From: CAWUIO01 sp963922455
GTDB taxonomy: Bacteria > Bacteroidota > Bacteroidia > Cytophagales > Microscillaceae
Direction: 5' to 3'
DNA: 64,000 nucleotides
Assembly: GCA_963922455.1 (NCBI GenBank)
Contig: CAWUIO010000019.1
Coordinates: 6,220 to 70,219, forward strand
Below the pieces are notes generated by a model, which was not told the origin of the DNA, searched no databases, and saw nothing but the letters and a program-made list of their open reading frames with translations. Shown here piece by piece: positions 26,223-35,377 of this stretch; the stretch's first letter is position 1; each line of letters starts with the position of its first letter. Position numbers and translations under genes: made by a program.

Positions 26223-27296
26223 TTGATAGAAAAACTAGGACATAGGGTGGTACACCACCTCAGAGATCTACATGATTTTCGGAAGCTGCCGGAGATCAAA
26301 CACCGTATCCGGGATTTGATCCAGGAAATCAACCGGGCAGCTGCACATAAACCCCAAGTTGCTCCTTATGTGGCGGCTTCTCGGGGCTTTGCGGTGAAAA
26401 ATGAGTATTTGCTGGGAGAATTACAGCAGATTTTGGAAGCCCAGACCTTAGAACGAACCCAATACTATATTCAGCGCTTGATTAAGGGGCTGTCGGAGGT
26501 ACGCACCAATCGGGTGAATGACCTAAATCTAAATCGTTGGAAAGAATACGATGATATTTGGACCGATAGTCTCTGGCTGGTACCCCGTCGAGACCGTAGT
26601 GGTAGCCATCGGGCCGATTACTGGGGCAATTTTATTCCCCAAATCCCTAATCAATTGCTAAGACGCTTTACCAAGGCTGGCGACTGGGTCTTGGATCCTT
26701 TTATGGGCAGCGGTACGACCCTTATTGAGAGCCGGCGTTTGGGAAGAAATGCCTTGGGAGTAGAACTGCAAGCCGAAATTGCTCAGAAAACCCGGGAACG
26801 CTTGCATAAAGAAGGGCAAAACGGCTTAGGTTGCCGCCTGGAAACCCTCGTGGCCGATTGCACGGCCCTGGATTATGAGGAAGTCTTAAAGACTTACGGT
26901 ATCCCCAATTTTCAACTGGCGGTATTGCACCCGCCGTATTGGGATATTATTCAGTTTAGTGAACGCCCAGAAGATCTCTCAAATACCACTTCATTACCCG
27001 ATTTTTTGCAAAAGATAGGAGAGCTGGCCCAAAAAATCCGCCCAGTTCTGGCCAAGGGCCGTCATTTGGCCTTGGTGATCAGTGATAAATACGAAAAGGG
27101 GGAATGGATTCCACTAGGCTTCCGCTCGATGCAAGTGGTACAAGAGAGTGGCTATATGCTCAAATCTATTGTAGTGAAGAATTTTGAAGATACCCGGGGG
27201 AAAATGAACCAACAAGCTCTGTGGCGGTATCGGGCTTTGCAGGGAGGGTTTTACGTATTTAAGCACGAGTATATTTTTCTTTTTCAAAAAAAATAA
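26223..27296 (+). CDS. Orphan DNA methyltransferase (N4/N6 type)
   Basis: 357 residues from a TTG start; no in-frame ATG precedes the conserved part. It has SAM-binding motif I DPFMGSGTTLIE (about residue 160) followed in order by the catalytic motif HPPYWD (about residue 239), a variant of DPPY seen in some N4/N6 amino-methyltransferases, so it is of the beta-like order opposite to alpha types in its helical N-terminal recognition part. No restriction enzyme gene is nearby. It may be a regulatory or solitary methylase; target unknown. RNA methylation is an alternative. Confidence 0.72.
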   Translation: MIEKLGHRVVHHLRDLHDFRKLPEIKHRIRDLIQEINRAAAHKPQVAPYVAASRGFAVKNEYLLGELQQILEAQTLERTQYYIQRLIKGLSEVRTNRVNDLNLNRWKEYDDIWTDSLWLVPRRDRSGSHRADYWGNFIPQIPNQLLRRFTKAGDWVLDPFMGSGTTLIESRRLGRNALGVELQAEIAQKTRERLHKEGQNGLGCRLETLVADCTALDYEEVLKTYGIPNFQLAVLHPPYWDIIQFSERPEDLSNTTSLPDFLQKIGELAQKIRPVLAKGRHLALVISDKYEKGEWIPLGFRSMQVVQESGYMLKSIVVKNFEDTRGKMNQQALWRYRALQGGFYVFKHEYIFLFQKK

Positions 27297-28136
27297 ATGG
27301 CTTCCTGTATGCGAGGGATACGACGCGCTATGTACTTTTTTCAGTTGCTAGTCTTGGCGGGACTTGGGGCACTTATTTTAGCTTGTGCTGGCTCCCCTCA
27401 GGCCGATCAAGAATTGGATAACCGGGCTTTTAGTGAAGCCGATTCTTTTCTACAAGCTCCAGAAAGTGAAGAAGGCATCCCAGAAGATTTTGAAAGAAAA
27501 GAGTACGAAGAAGTAGATGTGTACCAAGAAGACCGGGCCCGGGTGAGAGAAGGAGATTGGTACGGGTATATTGATCCAGAAGGGAGAGAGGTCATCTCCT
27601 TGGTGTATCAAGAGGCCGGACGCTTTGAAGATAGTTTGGCCCGCGTTAAGCAACAAGGCAAGTTTGGGTTTATTGATTATGCAGGTAAGGAAGTTATTCC
27701 GATTCAGTACGATAAAGTAGGGCGCTTTAAGGAGGGAAAGATCTCGGTAGAGGTAGAGGGCCTATACGGTTTTGTAGATAAAGAAGGAGAAGAAATTGTG
27801 GAGCCTCAATATACATGGGCGGGCAATTACGTGGAAGACCGCGTACGTGTGGAATTAGAAGGGAAGTGGGGGTTTTTAGACCCAGAAGGAGAAGAAGTGG
27901 TTGCTTTGGAGTATGATGGGGCCCGTGATTTTAGCGAAGGCTTGGCCGGTGTTTGGAAAGGCCAAAAGTGGGGCTATATAGATGATCAAGGAGAAGTAGT
28001 TCTGGATTTTGTGTACGATCGGGCCTTGGATTTCAAGAAAAAACAAGCAAAAGTCCGACAGGAAGGGAATACTTTTTACATTAACCCTCAAGGAGATTGT
28101 GTGAAAGACTGCCCTAAAGAAGGGGAGCCAGAATGA
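27297..28136 (+). CDS. WG-repeat lipoprotein
   Basis: 279 residues. Lipoprotein signal peptide with lipobox LILAC (Cys30 counted from the first ATG; starts at 27309 or 27330 are also possible). The mature part has an acidic linker, then about seven WG-type beta repeats (GDWYGYIDPEGREVISLVYQEA, GKFGFIDYAGKEVIPIQYDK, GLYGFVDKEGEEI, GKWGFLDPEGEEVV, QKWGYIDDQGEVV). WG repeats are surface or periplasmic binding modules of unknown ligand. The ATG directly abuts the methyltransferase stop codon; it converges on pdxJ with a 6 bp gap. Confidence 0.85.
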   Translation: MASCMRGIRRAMYFFQLLVLAGLGALILACAGSPQADQELDNRAFSEADSFLQAPESEEGIPEDFERKEYEEVDVYQEDRARVREGDWYGYIDPEGREVISLVYQEAGRFEDSLARVKQQGKFGFIDYAGKEVIPIQYDKVGRFKEGKISVEVEGLYGFVDKEGEEIVEPQYTWAGNYVEDRVRVELEGKWGFLDPEGEEVVALEYDGARDFSEGLAGVWKGQKWGYIDDQGEVVLDFVYDRALDFKKKQAKVRQEGNTFYINPQGDCVKDCPKEGEPE

Positions 28137-28142
28137 GCAAGC

Positions 28143-28856
28143 TTATTCCAGTTGGCGAAGGTACATCTGGATGGTATTTTCCAAGCCGTAGTAGAGGGCA
28201 TCGCATACCAAGGCATGGCCAATAGACACTTCTTGTAAAGCTGGCAGGTTTTGTTTGAGAAAACGAAGGTTATTTAAGTCTAAGTCGTGCCCGGCATTGA
28301 TGCCTAAGCCCAAGGTCTGGGCCAATGCGGCGCACGTGATGTAGGGAGCTAAGGCCTCTTGAGGGTTTTTATGAAATAGTTCGGCGTAGGGGCCTGTGTA
28401 GAACTCAATGCGGTCAACCCCCGTTTGGGCGGCCCCCTCGATCATTTGGGGTATAGGGTTTATGAAGAGGGAAGTACGAATACCGGCCGACTGAAAGGGG
28501 CTGATGATGTCCTTTAAATATTCTTGGTGTTTTAAGGTATCCCAGCCAGTATCAGAAGTGAGTTGATTAGGGTCATCCGGAACCAGGGTTACTTGGGCCG
28601 GCTTAAGCTCAAGTACCATTTCCATAAACTTAGGGATAGGGTTGCCCTCTATGTTAAACTCGGTTTGGATTACGTCTTTGAGGGCATAAACATCAGCATA
28701 GCGGATGTGCCGCTCATCGGGGCGAGGGTGGACGGTAATACCTTCGGCCCCAAATGCTTCGCAGTCTAGGGCGACTTGTACAACATCCGGGTTGTTAGCT
28801 CCCCGAGAGTTACGTAACGTGGCAATCTTGTTTATATTTACACTAAGTCGTACCAT
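28143..28856 (-). CDS. pdxJ: Pyridoxine 5'-phosphate synthase
   Basis: 237 residues, single TIM barrel. It starts LSVNINKIATLRNSRG, then AEGITVHPRPDERHI with the active-site His/Arg, VTLVPDDPNQLTSD, IRTSLFINP and GINAGHDLDLNNL near the end. It condenses 1-deoxyxylulose 5-phosphate with 3-amino-2-oxopropyl phosphate to form vitamin B6. Monocistronic on the minus strand; 112 bp separate it from the divergent yqeY gene. Confidence 0.96.
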   Translation of the reverse strand: MVRLSVNINKIATLRNSRGANNPDVVQVALDCEAFGAEGITVHPRPDERHIRYADVYALKDVIQTEFNIEGNPIPKFMEMVLELKPAQVTLVPDDPNQLTSDTGWDTLKHQEYLKDIISPFQSAGIRTSLFINPIPQMIEGAAQTGVDRIEFYTGPYAELFHKNPQEALAPYITCAALAQTLGLGINAGHDLDLNNLRFLKQNLPALQEVSIGHALVCDALYYGLENTIQMYLRQLE

Positions 28857-28968
28857 AGGGCAGCATTATGATGTTTTTAGTTAATTTCTTGCAATTAAAA
28901 GCTAGAATTAATAAAATTTGTTTTTAATCTAATTAAAGTACTATTTTTTACCATAAACCTTTACCCAT

Positions 28969-29424
28969 ATGAGCCTAAAGAAAAAAATTGAAGAAGATAT
29001 GAAAGCCGCGATGCGGGCCAAAGAAAAAGATAAATTGAGAGCATTACGCTCAATCAAGTCCTTAATTATGTTGGAAGAAACGAAGGAAGGAGGGGATGAG
29101 GCCCTGAGCGAAGCCGATGAAATTAAGTTATTGAGTAAGGCAGCCAAGCAACGTAGAGATTCGGCCCAGGTTTTTCAAGAGCAGGGGAGAGAAGATTTGG
29201 CCCAAAAAGAATTAGACGAATTGGCAGTGATAGAAGAATACTTACCTCAGCAATTAAGTGAGGAGGAACTAAAAGGACGCATTCAGGGTATCATTGAGAA
29301 AGTAGGAGCCAGTTCACCAGCCGATATGGGCAAAGTGATGGGGGCTGCAACGAAGGAGTTTGCTGGCCAAGCCGATAATAAACTGGTATCCCAATTGGTG
29401 AAATCCATGTTACAAAGCCTATGA
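28969..29424 (+). CDS. GatB/YqeY domain protein
   Basis: 151 residues, all-helical. It has the YqeY pattern: MKAAMRAKEKDKLRALRSI, then KQRRDSAQVFQEQGREDLAQKELDEL, EEYLPQQLSEEEL and GKVMGAATKEFAGQADNKLVSQLVKSML. The domain resembles the tRNA-binding tail of GatB amidotransferase; a stand-alone YqeY has no settled function. Its stop overlaps the start of the next gene by 4 bp (ATGA at 29421), so the pair is cotranslated. Confidence 0.9.
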   Translation: MSLKKKIEEDMKAAMRAKEKDKLRALRSIKSLIMLEETKEGGDEALSEADEIKLLSKAAKQRRDSAQVFQEQGREDLAQKELDELAVIEEYLPQQLSEEELKGRIQGIIEKVGASSPADMGKVMGAATKEFAGQADNKLVSQLVKSMLQSL

Positions 29425-29942
29425 AAGAGGGATTTGACTATTGGTTTTTTGATATGCTAGTATTTTTGCCCCTAGTATGGGGGGCTTATAAGGGCTATGC
29501 TAGTGGCGTATTATCCGAGGTGGTAGGCATCATTCATTTTGCCATTGCTTTTGTAATTAGTTTCCGAATTGTAGGTTTGGCATTAAGCTTTACCGATCAA
29601 TATATTTTCAATTTTAATAAGGATTTGTATGCCGAAGTAGCTATTGCCGTAATAGTTGGGCTGTCCTTTTTTCTATTGAGTACCGCTGGGAAATTCCTGA
29701 AAACAGAAATTGATTATGACTTCCCGGGAGCATGGGACAATTTGATTGGAGGGGTAGTGGGGGTGGCAAAATATGCCGTATTGATCAGTTTCTTTTTTTG
29801 GTTTATCAGTGGGTTTGGAAAAGTCATTGACCCGATCAAACGAGAATCTTTATCCTACCAAGCCCTTGAGAATATTGCATTTACCTTAGTTGGGGTCCAA
29901 GATGACCAAGCACTTTCTGATGCTATCAAAAGGGCTTTGTGA
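29421..29942 (+). CDS. CvpA-family inner-membrane protein
   Basis: 173 residues with four predicted membrane helices (about residues 10-24, 33-52, 70-87, 110-130) and the CvpA start pattern DMLVFLPLVWGAYKGYASGVLSEVVGIIHF. CvpA is linked to colicin V production and envelope stress tolerance in other bacteria, but its molecular role is unclear. It is coupled to yqeY by a 4-bp overlap. Confidence 0.85.
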   Translation: MKEGFDYWFFDMLVFLPLVWGAYKGYASGVLSEVVGIIHFAIAFVISFRIVGLALSFTDQYIFNFNKDLYAEVAIAVIVGLSFFLLSTAGKFLKTEIDYDFPGAWDNLIGGVVGVAKYAVLISFFFWFISGFGKVIDPIKRESLSYQALENIAFTLVGVQDDQALSDAIKRAL

Positions 29943-30067
29943 TAGATCCCAGAATTGTTAAGATCTTTGTAGTTTTGAATAAAGCTATACCTTGCTGGCA
30001 CCACAATCTTATTTTCGGCGTTAGGTATACACAAGCCAAAGCAACCAGAAAAATTTCATTTTAACAC

Positions 30068-30823
30068 ATGCGGTACGAAGTTAAAGAAGAAGGTTCTTTT
30101 AGGTTTATAGATGCCGGAGAAGGGGAGGTAATGCTCTTACTTCACGGACTTTTTGGCGCACTTAGCAATTGGGACGGGGTACTAGACCATTACTCCCAGA
30201 CCCACCGGGTGATGATTCCCTTATTGCCAATTTATGAAATGCCGGTCAAAAAAGCAGGCCTGGATGCCCTAACCCGGTTTATTGAAGAATTTGTCGCCTA
30301 CAAGCAACTAAAAGAGATCAATATACTGGGAAATTCGCTAGGAGGCCATTTGGCATTGCTTTATGCCCTTCAAAACCCGGCTAATGTAAAGCGAATGGTG
30401 CTTACAGGAAGTTCTGGTTTGTTTGAGACAACTATGGGAGGGTCTTACCCAAAGCGGGGCAGTTATGCCTATGTCAAAGAAAGAGTGGGATATACGTTTT
30501 ATGATCCCCGTGTAGCTACCAAGGAACTAGTTGATGAAATATTTGCGGTGACGCAAAGTATTCCAAAGTGTTTGAGGATTGTGGCTATTGCCAAATCGGC
30601 CCAAAGACATAATATGGCCAATGAAATCCCAAGGATTAGTACGCCAACGCTTTTGGTATGGGGCTTGAACGATACCATCACCCCCCCGGTAGTGGCCTAT
30701 GATTTTAATCGCTTATTGCCAAATTCGGATTTACGGTTCATCGATAAGTGCTGCCATGCTCCTATGATGGAGCATCCCAAAAAATTCAATTACTTGCTCG
30801 GTCAATTTCTAAAAAAGAACTAA
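30068..30823 (+). CDS. Alpha/beta hydrolase
   Basis: 251 residues. Oxyanion region LLLHGLFGALSNWD, nucleophile elbow GNSLGGHLAL (Ser), acid region LVWGLNDTITPP (Asp) and C-terminal CCHAPMMEHP (His), so the Ser-Asp-His triad is intact. Substrate unknown. It lies 15 bp before the CBS-domain gene and opens the long plus-strand envelope run. Confidence 0.88.
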   Translation: MRYEVKEEGSFRFIDAGEGEVMLLLHGLFGALSNWDGVLDHYSQTHRVMIPLLPIYEMPVKKAGLDALTRFIEEFVAYKQLKEINILGNSLGGHLALLYALQNPANVKRMVLTGSSGLFETTMGGSYPKRGSYAYVKERVGYTFYDPRVATKELVDEIFAVTQSIPKCLRIVAIAKSAQRHNMANEIPRISTPTLLVWGLNDTITPPVVAYDFNRLLPNSDLRFIDKCCHAPMMEHPKKFNYLLGQFLKKN

Positions 30824-30838
30824 GCGCTTGTTTATTAT

Positions 30839-31504
30839 ATGCTTGCAGAAGAACTAATTAATCAAATGATCCCACCTCTAAAACTGGACGATAGGGCGCA
30901 CAAAGCCGTACAGTGGATGGAAGAGCTTCGGGTCAATCAGCTACCTGTAATTGATAATCAAGAATACATAGGTTTGGTAAGTGAAGACCAGATTTATGCA
31001 TTTAATGATGAAAATGCCCTCATCTCGGATCTTGAGTTGATTTGTAAAGATGTGTATGTGCCCTCAGATCAACATTTTTATGACATTTTAAGAATTGCCG
31101 GAAACCACTCCATTCAAGTCATAGCTGTATTAGGAGAAGAATTGAGTTTCTTAGGCGTTGTAACCCTCAATGATACACTTTTGGCATTGGCCGAATCAAC
31201 AGCCATGCAAGAATCTGGAGGGATTTTGGTCTTGCTGGTAGATAATCGGGATTACTCTTTGAGTGAAATTAGCCGGCTGGTTGAAGAAAATGATGCGAAA
31301 ATCATGAGTACTCACATTACCCGGGATAAACAAGATCCAGCCAAACTACAAGTTACCCTCAAGATTAATAAGACGGATTTAAACCGTATTGTTGCTACCT
31401 TTGAGAGGTTTAGTTATCGCATTTTGGCCCGCTTTCAATCGGCCGAAAATTTAGATCTTGATAAAGAGCGACTAGACCAATTATTTCGCTACTTGAATGT
31501 TTAA
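30839..31504 (+). CDS. CBS-domain protein with ACT-like tail
   Basis: 221 residues. Two CBS motifs fill the N-terminal ~130 residues (AVQWMEELRVNQLPVIDNQEYIGLV; VIAVLGEELSFLGVVTLNDTLLAL), and a C-terminal ACT-like module follows (ILVLLVDNRDYSLSEISRLVEENDAKIMSTHI). CBS pairs usually bind adenine nucleotides and ACT modules small ligands, suggesting a ligand sensor. In Bacteroidota this gene commonly precedes nadK, as here. Confidence 0.85.
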   Translation: MLAEELINQMIPPLKLDDRAHKAVQWMEELRVNQLPVIDNQEYIGLVSEDQIYAFNDENALISDLELICKDVYVPSDQHFYDILRIAGNHSIQVIAVLGEELSFLGVVTLNDTLLALAESTAMQESGGILVLLVDNRDYSLSEISRLVEENDAKIMSTHITRDKQDPAKLQVTLKINKTDLNRIVATFERFSYRILARFQSAENLDLDKERLDQLFRYLNV

Positions 31505-31601
31505 TATCCCAAGAAGTTGCCCTTGGTAACCTGGTGAATCCTTTTTTATATAATCTAGGCCAGGGGCCTCATCGTGTTTTGGGGTCAAACCTTTGTACAT
31601 T

Positions 31602-32477
31602 ATGAAAATTGCTATCCATGGAAGGAATTTTCGGCCGGAGTTTCAACAGTCGATCCGTGAACTTTTCAAAGAATTGAGTGAAAGAGAGGTTTACGTACAG
31701 ACCTCCCAGGAATTTCGGGACTTTGTCATGGAGAAGCGCTACCCCATCGATATTCCCCATATCTATCACGACAAATCTGACATTATTGATGCCGACTTGC
31801 TTATAAGTCTGGGCGGGGATGGGACTTTATTAGAATCGGTGACACACGTCGGGGAAAAAGAAATTCCAATCTTGGGAGTAAATACGGGTCGTCTGGGATT
31901 TTTGGCCACGACATCTCCCGCCGAAATTCGGGCTACTATGGAAAATATTTGGAAAGGATACTACCGTATTGATGAGAGAAGTTTAGTCCGGGTAGAATCT
32001 GATCAAGATATTTTTGATGGCCTGAATTTTGGTTTAAATGAATTTACCATTACGAAGCGGGACACTTCCTCCATGATTGTTGTCCATACGTATATTAATG
32101 GGGAATATCTAAACTCTTACTGGGCTGATGGTTTGATCGTATCAACGCCAACGGGGTCCACGGGTTATTGTTTGAGTTGCGGAGGTCCGGTTGTCATGCC
32201 CCATTCGCACAATTTTATTATAGCGCCGGTTAGTCCACACAATCTAAATGTACGTCCCTTAGTTGTTTCCGACACAAGTGTGATTTCCTTTGGTATTGAA
32301 GGTAGAAGCAAAAATTTTTTGGTTTCTTTAGACTCTCGTTCTCGGGTTATTGACGGGAGTGTACAATTAGCAGTTCGCAAAGAACAATTTAAAGCCCGTT
32401 TGATCAAAATGCACGACGATAATTTTTTGAATACGTTGAGGAAAAAACTCAGTTGGGGCTTAGATGTGAGGAATTAA
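31602..32477 (+). CDS. nadK: NAD kinase
   Basis: About 291 residues from ATG 31602 (a TTG three codons earlier opens the frame). It carries the diacylglycerol-kinase-like GGDGT motif (ISLGGDGTLLES), NTGRLGFLA, DGLIVSTPTGSTGY and the C-terminal strands expected for NadK. It phosphorylates NAD to NADP. It sits between the CBS protein and the DUF6089 outer-membrane genes. Confidence 0.95.
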   Translation: MKIAIHGRNFRPEFQQSIRELFKELSEREVYVQTSQEFRDFVMEKRYPIDIPHIYHDKSDIIDADLLISLGGDGTLLESVTHVGEKEIPILGVNTGRLGFLATTSPAEIRATMENIWKGYYRIDERSLVRVESDQDIFDGLNFGLNEFTITKRDTSSMIVVHTYINGEYLNSYWADGLIVSTPTGSTGYCLSCGGPVVMPHSHNFIIAPVSPHNLNVRPLVVSDTSVISFGIEGRSKNFLVSLDSRSRVIDGSVQLAVRKEQFKARLIKMHDDNFLNTLRKKLSWGLDVRN

Positions 32478-32564
32478 GCTAAGTTACACGAATACAAAAA
32501 CAATTCGCTTCGTAATACAATATATGTGCTGCGTTTAGGTTATAATTTTAGTAAATTTGTTGAT

Positions 32565-33629
32565 ATGAAAAAGATCCTCTTACTAGTATCGTTCATCAGC
32601 TTTCTGGGAATTGCGGAGGGATTGCAAGCCCAAAGTACCCCCTGGCAGTTCCGTTTACGGGCAAAAGATGTCGGTTATACCACTATTGGGGCCCACATCG
32701 GATTTTTCAATTATTTTGGAGACCTGAATCCCTGGGCTTCTTTTGTTTCAACCGATTTACGGCGTACCCGGCCCAGTGTGGGTATTTATATAGCCCGTAA
32801 ATTTACCCCCAGAATTCAAGGACGGATTGGTTTGTCTTATGGACGTTTAACGGCCAATGATTTTCAAGCCGCCGATCCCAATGATGAGCGTCACCGGTTC
32901 CGTTATATTCGTAATAATCACTTCCGAAATGACTTGTTTGAGTTGTCGGTAGTGATGACCTATGATTTTTTTGCTAACTTATTTGTATTCCATAAGCGGG
33001 TTAAATTTACTCCTTATGCTCTAATTGGAGTGGCTGGATTTTTCCACGACCCTCGAGCCAAGGTGCCTTTGGATTATTCTGGCCCAGGCGGTACCCCAGG
33101 AGAATGGGTTCGTTTGCGCCCCCTTCGTACTGAAGGACAAGGCCTTACCCGACAGTCTGCTAATTCTCCAAATTTTGGGGTGGCCTATGATAAACCTTAT
33201 TCGCTCATTCAACCGGCGATCCCCGTTGGACTAGGAGTTAGGTTCCGCTTGTCTGATCGTATTGATATGTCCGTCGAGGCGGCTTATCGTTTTACTTTTA
33301 CCGATTATTTGGATGATGTAAGTGGTAATTATGCAGATCCCCGTGATTTGCTTAATCAAGTGGGTCCTTTATCTTTGGCCTTATCTAATCGTACCTTAGA
33401 ACCATTTGATGCCGAGTCAGGCAGTTCTCGTGAAGCTGACCTGGTACGATTTGTAACTGAGGCAAACCCCATTATTCCCGACGCTTCCGGAAACTTGACA
33501 ATTGCTGGTTATGGGAATGACGGAGATAAGCGAGGGGAATCGGGAAATACCGATATTTATATCTTGACCGCAGTACATTTTACCTATATTTTGGGTAATC
33601 GGGTACATTGCCCAGTACCAAGGCGATAG
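32565..33629 (+). CDS. DUF6089-family outer-membrane protein 1
   Basis: About 354 residues from ATG 32565 (a GTG at 32526 only lengthens the N-terminus). Signal peptide MKKILLLVSFISFLGIAEGLQAQ; the mature part has the DUF6089 pattern: IGAHIGFFNYFGDLN, RPSVGIYIARKFTPRIQGRIGLSYGRL, FELSVVMTYDFFANLF, FTPYALIGVAGFF, a ~70-residue inserted loop, IPVGLGVRFRLSDRIDMSVEAAYRFTF..., and a last strand ending HFTYILGNRVHCPVPRR. It is a predicted barrel of unknown role that travels with bamA in this phylum. A shorter paralogue follows. Confidence 0.82.
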   Translation: MKKILLLVSFISFLGIAEGLQAQSTPWQFRLRAKDVGYTTIGAHIGFFNYFGDLNPWASFVSTDLRRTRPSVGIYIARKFTPRIQGRIGLSYGRLTANDFQAADPNDERHRFRYIRNNHFRNDLFELSVVMTYDFFANLFVFHKRVKFTPYALIGVAGFFHDPRAKVPLDYSGPGGTPGEWVRLRPLRTEGQGLTRQSANSPNFGVAYDKPYSLIQPAIPVGLGVRFRLSDRIDMSVEAAYRFTFTDYLDDVSGNYADPRDLLNQVGPLSLALSNRTLEPFDAESGSSREADLVRFVTEANPIIPDASGNLTIAGYGNDGDKRGESGNTDIYILTAVHFTYILGNRVHCPVPRR

Positions 33630-33743
33630 ACTCTTTCTATTTTAGAATATACAATAAACACACTAACGCAGCGGGAATCATTCTTTCTCAATCCTGGATT
33701 CAAAAATCCGTTGATGGAAGGATGATTTCTTAATTTTAGACCT

Positions 33744-34463
33744 ATGATACGGAATTTTCGCATATGCCTATGTAGCTTATTGGCTTTATGGGCTGGCCTG
33801 TACACCCAAGGGCAGGCCCAAACGCATGAGATTGGATTTCAAGGGGGAATAGCCAACTATCGGGGCGAATTGTCTGATTTTATTAATATTGACAATCCAG
33901 GAGGTAGCTTTGGTATGTTTTACCGAGCTAACGCGGGAAGAGCGTTTAGTTATAGGATTACCGCCAGCCTGTCGTGGATTCAAGAAAATGATGCCAATAG
34001 CGATGATGCATTTGCCATGGCCCGTAACCATAGCTTCGAGACCCGTATTTTCCAACTGGGTTTAAGGGCCGAATATAATTTCTTGGATTTTCGTAAAGGT
34101 CGTAAAGGCTTATCCGGTAGGTGGACTCCCTACGTTTCGGGGGGGCTCGCTATGATTAAGTTAGACCCTAGCCTGAACCTACAACCCACCTATGAGACCT
34201 TTAGCGCTGTCATCCCTCTGGGAGTGGGTATAAAAGCTCAGCTCAGCCCCCGACTTAACTTCGGAGCAGAATTCATTACCAATTTTAGTTTTAGTGACCG
34301 CTTAGACGATTTAGGGGTTAACGTAAACAATATCTCTGCATTAAGCCGAAATCCTAAGTACTTTACTGGGAATCCGAATGATAATGATATTTATTTTACA
34401 ACCCTTGTTACCCTCAGTTATGTCATTCCTGACCCGAATATAGACTGCCCGGTCAAATTTTAG
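33744..34463 (+). CDS. DUF6089-family outer-membrane protein 2
   Basis: 239 residues. Signal peptide (residues 1-27, ending GQAQ), then IGFQGGIANYRGELSDF, SYRITASLSWIQ, FQLGLRAEYNFLDF, WTPYVSGGLAMIKL, PLGVGIKAQLSPRLNFGAEFITNFSF, with a final strand LVTLSYVIPDPNIDCPVKF that matches the end of its upstream paralogue (the Cys-Pro-Val tail is shared). This is the standard-length family member; tandem duplication of the pair is likely. Confidence 0.82.
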   Translation: MIRNFRICLCSLLALWAGLYTQGQAQTHEIGFQGGIANYRGELSDFINIDNPGGSFGMFYRANAGRAFSYRITASLSWIQENDANSDDAFAMARNHSFETRIFQLGLRAEYNFLDFRKGRKGLSGRWTPYVSGGLAMIKLDPSLNLQPTYETFSAVIPLGVGIKAQLSPRLNFGAEFITNFSFSDRLDDLGVNVNNISALSRNPKYFTGNPNDNDIYFTTLVTLSYVIPDPNIDCPVKF

Positions 34464-34502
34464 GGGTCAAAAACCTAGTAATTTTTGTTAAGCTTTCTTT
34501 CC

Positions 34503-34547
34503 AATAGGCATAGCTCTTTGAATGTAATAGAGATATGCCTATTTTTG
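34503..34547 (+). terminator. Probable terminator after the DUF6089 pair
   Basis: AATAGGCATA (34503-34512) pairs with TATGCCTATT (34534-34543), extended by CTCT/AGAG, and is followed by TTTG within a T-rich run. It lies 40 bp past the second DUF6089 gene and 90 bp before uppS, so the envelope run is probably two transcripts. Confidence 0.7.
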
Positions 34548-34633
34548 CAAACATTGTATCCTTATATCATTAATTAAGGGCTTATGGATACTCCGGACTT
34601 GATGGGCTTGCCATCTTTAGCCAGGTTTCTTGC

Positions 34634-35371
34634 ATGAAAGAATTGATTGATCAAAAAAAACTACCCAAGCACATAGCAATTATTATGGACGGGAATGGAC
34701 GTTGGGCACAACGAAAGGGGGCAATTAGGGTATTTGGTCATAAAAATGCCATCCGAGCTGTCCGTGAAACAACCGAAGCTTGTGCGGAATTAGGAGTCAA
34801 ATATTTAACCCTTTATGCATTCTCCACCGAAAATTGGAAAAGACCCAAGTTTGAAGTGGACTCCCTGATGGAGTTGTTAGTGCGGACCATTCACAAAGAA
34901 ACGCCTACTTTACTAGAAAATAATGTAAAGTTAGGAGCTATTGGAGACATAGTAAACCTTCCAAACAATTGCCAAGTTGGCCTTCATGAAGCTATGGAGG
35001 CAACAAAGGATAATGACGGTTTAAATCTTATCCTGGCTCTCAATTATAGCGGACGGTGGGAAATTATTAACGCAGTTAAGGAAATAGCGCAAAAAGTGCA
35101 AAATGGAGATTACTCCATTGACGATATTGACCCTGAGATGTTTTCGCGATTCCTTAGTACTGATGAGGTTCCCGACCCTGAATTACTTATTCGTACCAGC
35201 GGCGAAATGAGAGTAAGTAACTTCTTGCTTTGGCAGATAGCTTACTCCGAAATTTATATTTCACCCATCTTGTGGCCAGATTTTAGAAAGGAAAATCTCT
35301 ATGAGGCAATCATTGACTACCAAAAAAGAGAACGAAGATTTGGTTTAACGAGCGCACAGGTAAAAACGTAG
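34634..35371 (+). CDS. uppS: Isoprenyl transferase (undecaprenyl diphosphate synthase)
   Basis: 245 residues, the usual cis-prenyltransferase size. It has IIMDGNGRWAQ (catalytic Asp), the FGHKNAI helix, LTLYAFSTENWKRP, and the C-terminal RTSGEMRVSNFLLWQIAYSE. It makes the C55 lipid carrier for peptidoglycan and surface polymers. It is 6 bp before bamA, the conserved order in the phylum. Confidence 0.95.
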   Translation: MKELIDQKKLPKHIAIIMDGNGRWAQRKGAIRVFGHKNAIRAVRETTEACAELGVKYLTLYAFSTENWKRPKFEVDSLMELLVRTIHKETPTLLENNVKLGAIGDIVNLPNNCQVGLHEAMEATKDNDGLNLILALNYSGRWEIINAVKEIAQKVQNGDYSIDDIDPEMFSRFLSTDEVPDPELLIRTSGEMRVSNFLLWQIAYSEIYISPILWPDFRKENLYEAIIDYQKRERRFGLTSAQVKT

Positions 35372-35377
35372 TCATTT

